Below, piece after piece: positions 7,491 to 14,513 of a stretch of 17,249 bases of DNA. The stretch is from assembly GCA_964546145.1 (NCBI GenBank), contig CAZJIU010000047.1, positions 1 through 17,249 on the forward strand. The letters are read 5' to 3'. Every line of letters begins with the position of its first letter. Position 1 is the stretch's first letter. Source of the stretch: CAZAKO01 sp964546145. GTDB lineage: Bacteria; Fidelibacterota; UBA2242. Position numbers and translations under genes: made by a program. Under the pieces are notes generated by a model that did not search any database, was not told the DNA's origin, and worked only from the letters and a program-made list of their open reading frames with translations.

Positions 7491-7942
7491 TGAGAAAATT
7501 TTAACTTGTTAATAAGTGTAAGACCATATGGATTTGTCATTGTTACTGTGAATCTCTAAAATCATAGACTAAAATATAATCCACTCACCTTTTTCAACGA
7601 AGCTTTTTATTGCTGCTCTAGTTATTTTTAAAATATTCATTAAAACGGTTCAATTGTAAAAATTTTGGGAAAAAAAAGCAAGTAAAAATAACTTTTAAAA
7701 TTTGAACTGATTTATCTATTTTATGAGAATAAAACGAAACATTTTAATTTTATTTGAAGGCAATCATATGTAAAAATTGACACGCTAAATTTTAATCTCT
7801 TTTTGATTGGCAATTTAAAAAGTTTTCGATAAACTAAATCTGCTATCTTACAATTTTTATAACAGCTGAGGATTACTGCTATTTGAATTAAAAATAAGGA
7901 ATTGTGCAAGTAAGTTAGCACCAATAAGAAACGGGAGAGTAA
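7491..7942. promoter_or_regulatory. AT-rich divergent control region between GH10 and SDR genes
   Basis: A 452-bp stretch with no credible gene, much richer in A and T than its surroundings. It separates two divergently transcribed units, so it should hold both promoters and any operators. Weakly supported sites include an imperfect palindrome ACTTGTTAATAAGT at 7504-7517, close to the GH10 start. Another is AGTTTTCGATAAACT at 7821-7835 on the SDR side. A TTGACA at 7777-7782 has no good -10 partner. No riboswitch or strong terminator hairpin was seen. A GGGAGAG at 7933-7939 serves the SDR start at 7943. Confidence 0.5.
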
Positions 7943-8442
7943 ATGGAATATTTAAAAACTCTTTTTAATCTTGAGGATAAGATTGCTCTGCTGACCGGTG
8001 GAGCCGGGATTTTAGCCGGTGAAATGGCTAAAGGTCTATTAGCAGCGGGAGCTCAAGTCATCTTGCTCGATATCAATGAGGAAAACCTCAAACGAAGAAT
8101 TGCTGACCTGCAAGAGACTCACCCCAGGGTATTCGGTTTTGTCGGAAATGTATTAGACGAAGCTGATCTTAAAGATATTAGAAAAACGATATTAGCCAAG
8201 TACGACCGGATTGATATCCTGATCAACACTGCCGGCGGCAATCTTAACCAGGCGACCCTGGAGGTTGATCAGAATTTTTTCGATCTTAAAATCGAGCAAT
8301 TTAAAAAGGTAACCGACCTGAACCTGAATGGTACGGTTTTACCCACCTTGATTTTCGGGAAGATAATGGCCGATCAGAAAAGCGGCTCGATTATCAACAT
8401 CTCTTCCATGGCATCCATGAAAGCTATTTCGCGAGTTGTGGG
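7943..8442 (+). CDS. SDR-family oxidoreductase, N-terminal part; probable D-mannonate oxidoreductase (fructuronate reductase)
   Basis: The first 167 residues of a classical short-chain dehydrogenase (normally about 270), cut by the assembly gap. The dinucleotide motif TGGAGILAG is at 18-26. An acidic D43 ends strand beta-2 (ILLDIN), suggesting NAD(H) preference. NTAGG (95-99) replaces the usual NNAG, and NISSMAS (152-158) contains the catalytic Ser. The gap starts immediately before the expected catalytic Tyr-x-x-x-Lys. Its partner mannonate dehydratase follows, and in Bacillus-type clusters the SDR next to uxuA is the UxuB-type enzyme that interconverts D-fructuronate and D-mannonate. That function is inferred from context; the SDR family is certain. 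The ATG at 7943 has GGGAGAG a few bases upstream. It would be cytoplasmic. Confidence 0.85.
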
Positions 8443-8542
8443 NNNNNNNNNNNNNNNNNNNNNNNNNNNNNNNNNNNNNNNNNNNNNNNNNNNNNNNNNN
8501 NNNNNNNNNNNNNNNNNNNNNNNNNNNNNNNNNNNNNNNNNN
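8443..8542. other. Assembly gap (100 N placeholder)
   Basis: Exactly 100 unknown bases, the conventional placeholder for a gap of unknown size. The SDR lacks about 100-110 C-terminal residues and UxuA about 50-55 N-terminal residues. If both genes are complete, the true gap is therefore nearer 450-550 bp. The open frame running through the N run is accidental. Confidence 0.95.
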
Positions 8543-9568
8543 GCTGGTTTGTATTGGTCGGCTGCCGAAAGCCTGCCAGTTCATGAGGATATTAAGAAGC
8601 ATAAAAGTAATTATCGGCGATATATCGAGAATTATCAACAATCCATCAGGAATCTGGGGCAGAATGGAATTAATACGATTTGTTATAATTTTATGCCGGT
8701 GCTGGATTGGTCACGTACTGATCTCAAAATCGTCTATAAGGACGGTTCAATTACTACCGGATTCCGCTCCACGGCGTTTGCTGCCTTTGATTTATTTATC
8801 TTGAAACGAAAAGGTGCCCGGCAAATTTACACGAGTGCACAATATGAGAGTGCGTGGCGCTATTTTGAGGGATTGAGTGCTTCCCCAAAAGATAAACTCA
8901 CGGCAACTATTCTCCTCGGGCTGCCGGGTTCGCTGGAAGCCTATAGCCTTGCGGAATTCAGCCTGGCACTCGATGAATATCGCGCAATTGATGACAGCGA
9001 ACTTAGAGCAAATTTGCATGATTTTATTAATTACATTATCCCGGTCGCCCAGGAAGCTGGGGTGCGCATGGCAATTCATCCGGATGATCCGCCGTGGTCT
9101 TTGCTGGGACTGCCGCGAATCGTCAGCAATAAACAGGATATCAAGCAGATTCTGGGAGTTATTGATACTCCGGCAAATGGGCTGGCACTTTGTACCGGTT
9201 CGCTGGGAGCAAGTATTGAAAATGATCTTGTGGATATAACCAAATCTTTTGCATCCCGGATCAACTTTGTTCATCCACGGAATGTTATCCGCAATGCCAA
9301 TCGGGATTTCACCGAAACCCACCCATTGGAGGGTGATATTGATCTGTATGGCGTTTTGAAAGCCCTGTTGCTTGAGCAGCAAAGAAGGACTGACGAGAGA
9401 TGTGTGGATACCCGTCTGCCGATGCGCCCGGATCATGGGCTGCTAATGAAGACTGAACAGAATCGGGAAGGGATTTATCCCGGTTACTCACTACAGGGGC
9501 GATTGCGCAGTCTGGCCGAATTGAGAGGAATGGAATTGGCTATTCGGCGCTCTTTAAGTCTGCCCTGA
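8543..9568 (+). CDS. uxuA: Mannonate dehydratase UxuA, lacking its N-terminus at the gap
   Basis: The visible 341 residues match UxuA from about residue 55 of the full protein (E. coli form 394 residues). The enzyme dehydrates D-mannonate to 2-keto-3-deoxy-D-gluconate in the hexuronate pathway. Recognisable segments are ESLPVHEDIKKHKSNYRRYI, NFMPVLDWSRTDL, HPDDPPWSLLGLPRI, CTGSLG, FVHPRNV, RPDHG and YPGYSLQGRLRSLAELRGM. The His, Cys, His and Asp in HPDD, LCTG, VHPRN and RPDHG correspond to the Mn2+ ligands known for this TIM-barrel family, so the active site looks intact. It lies in the same direction as the preceding SDR and would use its product. With GH67 in the window, it is the sink for glucuronate released from glucuronoxylan. 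It ends with TGA at 9566-9568, 63 bp before the sensor gene. Confidence 0.95.
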   Translation, partial: AGLYWSAAESLPVHEDIKKHKSNYRRYIENYQQSIRNLGQNGINTICYNFMPVLDWSRTDLKIVYKDGSITTGFRSTAFAAFDLFILKRKGARQIYTSAQYESAWRYFEGLSASPKDKLTATILLGLPGSLEAYSLAEFSLALDEYRAIDDSELRANLHDFINYIIPVAQEAGVRMAIHPDDPPWSLLGLPRIVSNKQDIKQILGVIDTPANGLALCTGSLGASIENDLVDITKSFASRINFVHPRNVIRNANRDFTETHPLEGDIDLYGVLKALLLEQQRRTDERCVDTRLPMRPDHGLLMKTEQNREGIYPGYSLQGRLRSLAELRGMELAIRRSLSLP

Positions 9569-9631
9569 TTTTATTGTTATTGTCATTATTCTTTTATAAA
9601 ATTTGCTGCGTCAGAAGAAGAGATTAGCAAA

Positions 9632-10924
9632 ATGTCCTTTACTTTCAGTTTTTATTATACTCCACTGATAATTGCCGTCGGGCTTTCGCTTTTAACTAGT
9701 TTTTATGCCGCGCAATATCGTGAACGTACCGATGGGAAAGTGCTGCTGATTCTTTCGTTTTCGATTGTTTGGTGGAGCTTTATTAATATCCTTGAATACG
9801 GTTTCAATGACCTGGCAATCAAGTCCTTATGCGCCAAGTTGGAATATTTCGGGATCGAATTTGCCCCGCCGACCTGGATGATTTTCGTCGCTATCTATAC
9901 CGATCAGTGGAAATGGCTCACCCGGCGTAACTTGTTATTATTGTTAATTATTCCCGTAATCACAATTGTAATGGTATTTACTAATGAATATCATGGTCTG
10001 ATGCGCTATGATGTTGCTTTGGATACCAATGGTCCGTTTTCGATTATTACCAAGAAGTATGGTTTCTGGTTCTGGATTGCAACCGTTTTTAACAATTGCA
10101 TAATGCTAACTGGTTTAATTCTTATTTTTCGGAGATTGACCAGGCGACCCTTTTTTCAAACCAAACAATTAGTCATTATGCTGTTTGTGGGTTTATTTCC
10201 CTGGCTGGGAAATATCCTTTATCTATCCAAAATTTTCGCCTGGCTGCGGGTAGACCTGACTTCAACCTTCCTGGCTATTTCGGGGGTAGTGATGACTTTT
10301 GGGATGGCGCGTTATCATCTATTGTCCGTTGTACCTCTTGCCAGAGAGTTCGTCCTCGAAAACATCAGTGATGCGATTATGGTAGTTGATGGTCTTAACC
10401 GGGTGGTAGATTTTAATGACAGTTGCCGAAAATTATTCGGACTTGATGAAAAAAATATTTTGAAGCCCCTGGAAGAAATCCTGGAACCCCTTAATGCTCA
10501 TCTTGATGAGATTAACAGTAGCGAAACATTCAGTAATGAAATAACCTTCGGAAAAAAGTCTAATCCCCGAACCTATTATTTGCGGGTACATAAATTATAT
10601 AGTCAGCGGCAGAAACTGCGCGGGCGAATTTTCCATTTTCATGATATTACCGAGCGCAAAGCCACCGAGCATGAGCGAGAAAAAATCATTGCCGAATTGA
10701 AAAATGCCTTGGAAAAGGTAGATACCCTGAGTGGTTATTTACCAATTTGCTCGAGTTGCAAGAAAATCCGCGACGATCAGGGCTACTGGGAAGAGGTGGA
10801 AAAATATATTAGTTCACATTCGAAAGCCCAGTTCAGCCACACCCTATGCAATGAATGTATGCAGCGCTTATATCCCGAAGAATATGAACGGATAATGAAG
10901 CGCAGGACCGGAAAAAAGAAGTAA
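9632..10924 (+). CDS. Membrane sensor: 7TM N-terminal domain, PAS domain, C-terminal four-Cys motif, no kinase
   Basis: A 430-residue protein. Hydrophobic segments at about 10-27, 36-57, 76-91, 99-118, 145-168, 177-198 and 208-226 give seven predicted helices, like the 7TM sensing domain found before histidine kinases. A PAS domain follows (about 237-341, from ENISDAIMVVDGLNRVVDFN to FHFHDITERK). Next come a short coiled coil (342-366) and a C-terminal module, LPICSSCKKIRDDQGYW (370-386) to FSHTLCNECMQRLYPEEY (401-418). Its cysteines C373, C376, C406 and C409 form two CxxC pairs likely to bind a metal. There is no HisKA, HATPase, GGDEF or methyl-accepting region, so the output is unknown. I recall this Cys module at the C-terminus of many PAS and response-regulator proteins, but know no established function. 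The ATG at 9632 follows AGAAGAAGAGA. It may be cotranscribed with uxuA. Confidence 0.8.
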   Translation: MSFTFSFYYTPLIIAVGLSLLTSFYAAQYRERTDGKVLLILSFSIVWWSFINILEYGFNDLAIKSLCAKLEYFGIEFAPPTWMIFVAIYTDQWKWLTRRNLLLLLIIPVITIVMVFTNEYHGLMRYDVALDTNGPFSIITKKYGFWFWIATVFNNCIMLTGLILIFRRLTRRPFFQTKQLVIMLFVGLFPWLGNILYLSKIFAWLRVDLTSTFLAISGVVMTFGMARYHLLSVVPLAREFVLENISDAIMVVDGLNRVVDFNDSCRKLFGLDEKNILKPLEEILEPLNAHLDEINSSETFSNEITFGKKSNPRTYYLRVHKLYSQRQKLRGRIFHFHDITERKATEHEREKIIAELKNALEKVDTLSGYLPICSSCKKIRDDQGYWEEVEKYISSHSKAQFSHTLCNECMQRLYPEEYERIMKRRTGKKK

Positions 10925-10934
10925 TTGCCGAATA

Positions 10935-10966
10935 TTTTTACTTCTCTCCAAATTATATAGTAAAAA
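10935..10966. terminator. Weak AT-rich hairpin between convergent genes
   Basis: TTTTTACT at 10935-10942 is exactly complementary to AGTAAAAA at 10959-10966, with a 16-nt loop. It sits in the 78-bp space between the ends of the sensor and GH105 genes and would present T-rich sequence in both directions. The stem has only one G-C pair, so termination activity is doubtful. Confidence 0.25.
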
Positions 10967-11002
10967 GAAGTTTGCCTAAGAAGCCCGGCAGAATTTTATC
11001 AC

Positions 11003-12256
11003 TTATTGAATTTGCATAACCTCGGCTCCGGCAAGCAGAATAAAACCAATGCCATGAACATCATTTAGCGGTGCCGGTCGCTGGTAATAGAAAACAAGGT
11101 CGTTGCCAACGCCTGTGCCGGTACAAACGCCTTCGATCTGTCCATCCGGGCGGACTCTGGTCATGACACCCTCCCAACCGCGTTGAGCGATTGAACTATA
11201 GCGCGGGTCAAGGTAACCTTTATTGACAGCCCGGGCTACGATGTAAGTGAAGATTGCGCTGCAGGAAGTTTCCAGATAAGAATCCTCTTTATCGAGCAGT
11301 TGATGCCATAATCCGGTAGCGCTTTGGTATTGAGCAATTCCAATTATATGTCTTTGTAATAGTGCTATTAATTCTTCTCGTTGTGGATAAGTGTGCGGTA
11401 GACGGTCAAGCAAATCTGCCTCCGCGAGGAGTGCCCAGCCATTTGCCCGTCCCCAATATGCCACCCCCGGCTGCTTGATATCCGCATACCAGCAATGATG
11501 CATCAAGCCTTTTTCTTCGTTAAAGAGATATTTATGAAAATTGAAAACCTGCCGCACCGCATCATCGAAATAGCACCTGTCACCGGTCAGCTTACCCATC
11601 CGTGCCAGAAATGAAATACCCATATATAAATCATCGGCCCAGAGCGTCCACTTGTGGGGAAAACCGCGTACAAGAGTGCCGTCTTCCAGACGCGCCTGTT
11701 TCGTCAGAATATGGTGTGCCGCCTGATCTATGTATTCTTTGTACCTTTCTTGCGGATCATTACGGTATACTTCAATCACACTGGCGCCCATCGCCCCGCA
11801 GTCATCCAGCTCTTCTAGAACGAAATGTTGGCCAAACGGGTAAGCCCATTTGTTTTCGCCTTTGTATCTTTTCTGGAAAAACTGATAATGATCGAAATTG
11901 AAACTTATGTTTTTACGCACGAATTCAGCATATTTCGGTTCGTTGAGCACTTGGCTCAGCCTGAGCAGTGCAAGATTCAACACGCCATTCCAGTAGCGCC
12001 AATCCTGATAGGTACTCGCCGGGCGGAGTTGGGTATCCGGAGGAGCTTCTTCGGGAGTAGCAAATCGCCGTCCGTTCTGATCCACAAACTGAAAGTTAGC
12101 GTCCTTGAGAATCGCATCGGCAACTAGCCGGAGACATTTTTCGGTATCGGTCTCATTCGGTGAAATTTTAGAACTGTTGCAAGAGCAGAACAGGATTGAC
12201 AGTGTAATTAGTAGTGATACTTGTAATCGGAAATTAGAAGTTAATCTTATACCCAC
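11003..12256 (-). CDS. GH105 unsaturated glucuronyl/galacturonyl hydrolase, probable lipoprotein
   Basis: A 417-residue (alpha/alpha)6-barrel protein of the GH105 (YteR/YesR) family, which removes delta-4,5-unsaturated uronic acids from the non-reducing end of lyase products. Family features are LEELDDCGAMGAS (147-159) with the conserved Asp pair, WADDLYMGISFLARMGKLTG (206-225) whose D208 aligns with the catalytic Asp of YteR, and YWGRANGW (267-274). The leader MGIRLTSNFRLQVSLLITLS is followed by ILFCSCNSS. C26 after F-C-S is a plausible though non-canonical lipobox, so it is probably anchored in a membrane. The start is GTG at 12256: AAGGAG lies 8 nt upstream (12265-12270) and an in-frame stop lies two codons earlier. 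It follows GH67 by 70 bp as the last gene of the right operon. Why a xylan locus needs it is unclear. Confidence 0.88.
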   Translation of the reverse strand: MGIRLTSNFRLQVSLLITLSILFCSCNSSKISPNETDTEKCLRLVADAILKDANFQFVDQNGRRFATPEEAPPDTQLRPASTYQDWRYWNGVLNLALLRLSQVLNEPKYAEFVRKNISFNFDHYQFFQKRYKGENKWAYPFGQHFVLEELDDCGAMGASVIEVYRNDPQERYKEYIDQAAHHILTKQARLEDGTLVRGFPHKWTLWADDLYMGISFLARMGKLTGDRCYFDDAVRQVFNFHKYLFNEEKGLMHHCWYADIKQPGVAYWGRANGWALLAEADLLDRLPHTYPQREELIALLQRHIIGIAQYQSATGLWHQLLDKEDSYLETSCSAIFTYIVARAVNKGYLDPRYSSIAQRGWEGVMTRVRPDGQIEGVCTGTGVGNDLVFYYQRPAPLNDVHGIGFILLAGAEVMQIQ

Positions 12257-12326
12257 TATTTATTCTCCTTTTGGCGGCTTCTTTAATATTTAGAAATTTC
12301 AATCCGGCATTGCGTTGAATCAGATT

Positions 12327-14498
12327 TTATTTTGGAGCATAGGGAAAGGACAGGTTTTGGTAGTATTGCAGATCCTTATCCGGTTTTGCCAAGTCGGCGG
12401 GAATTGGTCGCTTTGAGATGCTCTGAAAATACAGCACGCAGGCGTTGCGCCACCAAATTGCCTCTTTAGCCTGGATCTTAAGCATGCACTGCACGTGCCG
12501 GAAAATTTCAGGATCAATTTTTCCTTCCAAAGAATTCCAGTCACTCTGCATTTTTGGGACACTCGCGGCACCAGCATAATAATGATAACAGATTTCCTCC
12601 CATAAGGTATGCCCCGATTTCTCCGAAGGAATCCTTGTGGACATTTTATAATCCCAGGGCAGGTGATGAAACCAGAGCAGGTATTCATCAGGACAGGTTG
12701 TAAGTGAAGCATATTTCTGTGCAACCGGTGGATAATACTGACCCAAGGCGTTACTGCCAGTCGTTGTGCGGTCGAAGCCGATTCCGTTTTCATCGGCTTT
12801 ATGATAGTAAACAGAAGTCCAGTCGGCGCGAAATTTATCCTTGATCCAGGGAGCCGGTCCGTAATGGTGTCCCCAGCCCATGATGTGATGCAGCCCCAGT
12901 GGGGTCATGTAGTTGACCGTATTTTCACGTGAAGCCAGCATGATTGTTTTGACAGTCTTGACTACTTCAGGGTCGTTAGACAGGGTCATTCGAATCCACT
13001 CTTCGGCAATTGCTTCCGCGGTTAATTCATGATCCCAGGCTACACGTCCGAAAGCGTACCAGTTCGCCTGCCCAAAGATATGCCCGGTCCAGTTGCGGTC
13101 AGTACCGGTATTGGCAACTCCGGCAATTCCCGAGATTGAGTGGTTTTCCAGCGAGCCGTCAATGACTCTGGCGACAGTAGATCCGGAGCCTTGAGCGTAA
13201 GTGCCCGACTCGAGTACTTCTTTAAAAAGAGTGCCGAGATATACCAGGTGGGTGCTGAAGCCGAGATATTCCTGAGTAATCTGGAATTCCATCATCAGTG
13301 GTGTCCGTGGCATCTCACCAAACAGCGGATGAAACGGCTCGCGCGGCTGAAAATCAATCGGACCATTTTTGACTTGCACCAGCACGTTGTCCTTGAATTG
13401 GCCATCCAGCCCTTTAAATTCGTTATAAGCCTGCTTATGGCGGTCTTCTTTGACATCGGCATTATAGACGAAAGCCCGCCACATTACTACTCCACCGAAT
13501 GGTTTTAAAGCATCCGCCAGCATATTGGCACCCTCGGCATGGGAGCGGCCATATTTTTGTGGTCCCGGCTGACCTTCGGAATATGCCTTTACTAAAAATC
13601 CGCCAAAGTCGGGAATCAGTTGATAAATTTCCGCCGCCTTGGCCTGCCACCACTGTTGGACTTGCTCGTCCAGGGGGTCGTAGGTTTCAAGACCGCCGAT
13701 TTCGATTGGAGCACTGAACTTGACCGATAGATATACTTTTATTCCATAGGGTCGAAAGACATCGGCTAATGCTGCAACTTTCTCGAGATATAGCGGGGTG
13801 AGGATCAATGGATTGGCGTTGACATTATTCAGCACGGTGCCGTTGATACCAACTGAGGCATTAGCCCGGGCGTAATCGTAATAATAATTATGGATGTAAT
13901 CGGGTAATTTTTGCCAGTCCCAGAGCGAAAAGCCGGCATAACCCCGCTCAACCGTGCGATCGAGATTATCCCAATGATTCAGTAGACGGAGCTGGATTTT
14001 GGGAGACTGAGCAAGGTCGAGATTCGCGATGGATTGCTGTGTTTGGAGCAATTTTAAAAAGTTGAATATGCCGTAAAGTACCCCGATGTCACTATTTGCA
14101 GTAATGATAATGGCATTTTTCCCCTCGAGTGCGACACTGCGAATCAGAAAACCCTCGTGACCCAGATCTTTCAGTTCACTCTCCAGCTTTAAGCCAGCCA
14201 GGATAGGTGTATTACTATACGTTCCGACAATTATCACACCTTTTGTCAATTTTTGCACTATGAGCACCGGTTTGTCCAATAATCCGCTTAATCCCGTTTC
14301 AAGCTCGGCCTTTGCAGCCTTGATCGTTGGTGAATCGCCGGTTACCATTAGACCCTGAATCAACTGTTGATAATTCTGCAATACCTGTGGATTGGTTATC
14401 CGGTCATATTTCAGCCACAGTCGATAACCATCATCCGCATATGCCGCTAGATTAAAAAGGGTGAAGAGAAGGGTAATATATTTAGTGAATTTTCTCAT
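12327..14498 (-). CDS. aguA: GH67 alpha-glucuronidase, secreted or periplasmic
   Basis: A 723-residue GH67 enzyme that removes terminal (4-O-methyl)-alpha-D-glucuronic acid from xylo-oligosaccharides by inversion. Numbered from the ATG, the acid is E308 in AYSEGQPGP. The paired base residues are D365 in GLDGQFKDN and E387 in NGPIDFQPREPFHPLFG. Other hallmarks are LRLLNHWDNLDRTVERGYAG near 170-189 and ITQEYLG. Full length is close to the usual 680-730. A Sec signal is present: MRKFTKYITLLFTLFNLAAYA with likely cleavage after AYA. The frame can be extended five codons upstream to TTG at 14513. The ATG at 14498 is preferred because GAGGAA (14502-14507) lies just before it and the signal peptide then begins normally. 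It starts 15 nt after the GH43 stop, so translation may be coupled. Confidence 0.95.
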   Translation of the reverse strand: MRKFTKYITLLFTLFNLAAYADDGYRLWLKYDRITNPQVLQNYQQLIQGLMVTGDSPTIKAAKAELETGLSGLLDKPVLIVQKLTKGVIIVGTYSNTPILAGLKLESELKDLGHEGFLIRSVALEGKNAIIITANSDIGVLYGIFNFLKLLQTQQSIANLDLAQSPKIQLRLLNHWDNLDRTVERGYAGFSLWDWQKLPDYIHNYYYDYARANASVGINGTVLNNVNANPLILTPLYLEKVAALADVFRPYGIKVYLSVKFSAPIEIGGLETYDPLDEQVQQWWQAKAAEIYQLIPDFGGFLVKAYSEGQPGPQKYGRSHAEGANMLADALKPFGGVVMWRAFVYNADVKEDRHKQAYNEFKGLDGQFKDNVLVQVKNGPIDFQPREPFHPLFGEMPRTPLMMEFQITQEYLGFSTHLVYLGTLFKEVLESGTYAQGSGSTVARVIDGSLENHSISGIAGVANTGTDRNWTGHIFGQANWYAFGRVAWDHELTAEAIAEEWIRMTLSNDPEVVKTVKTIMLASRENTVNYMTPLGLHHIMGWGHHYGPAPWIKDKFRADWTSVYYHKADENGIGFDRTTTGSNALGQYYPPVAQKYASLTTCPDEYLLWFHHLPWDYKMSTRIPSEKSGHTLWEEICYHYYAGAASVPKMQSDWNSLEGKIDPEIFRHVQCMLKIQAKEAIWWRNACVLYFQSISKRPIPADLAKPDKDLQYYQNLSFPYAPK

Positions 14499-14501
14499 TC
14501 T

Positions 14502-14507
14502 TTCCTC
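14502..14507 (-). promoter_or_regulatory. Ribosome binding site deciding the GH67 start
   Basis: GAGGAA on the minus strand, just upstream of ATG 14498 and inside the 15-nt space after the GH43 stop codon. It overlaps the possible TTG-initiated extension, which is why that longer start was rejected. Confidence 0.65.
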
Positions 14508-14513
14508 GATCAA

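Noticed and set aside
7571..7597. TTGAAA (7592-7597) with TATTTT or TATATT as a leftward GH10 promoter
   Set aside because: Spacing is only 13-15 bp and matches are partial; in such AT-rich DNA this is expected by chance.
7777..7805. TTGACA as a sigma-70 promoter for the SDR gene
   Set aside because: No acceptable -10 hexamer at 16-18 bp spacing; kept only as a note in the control-region entry.
7721..7924. A 67-codon minus-strand frame in the AT-rich control region
   Set aside because: Low-complexity hydrophobic composition typical of AT-rich DNA, no ribosome site, no family recognised; it overlaps the expected promoter region.
7943..9568. A single SDR-UxuA fusion protein
   Set aside because: The junction is a 100-N placeholder; each half lacks essential parts, so these are two truncated genes.
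12320..12793. A 157-codon minus-strand frame overlapping the 3' end of GH67
   Set aside because: Shadow of GH67 in another frame. GH67 has full family motifs and the overlapping frame shows none.
14499..14513. TTG at 14513 as the GH67 start
   Set aside because: It adds five residues (MIEER) before a normal signal peptide and would overlap the GAGGAA ribosome site that serves the ATG at 14498.
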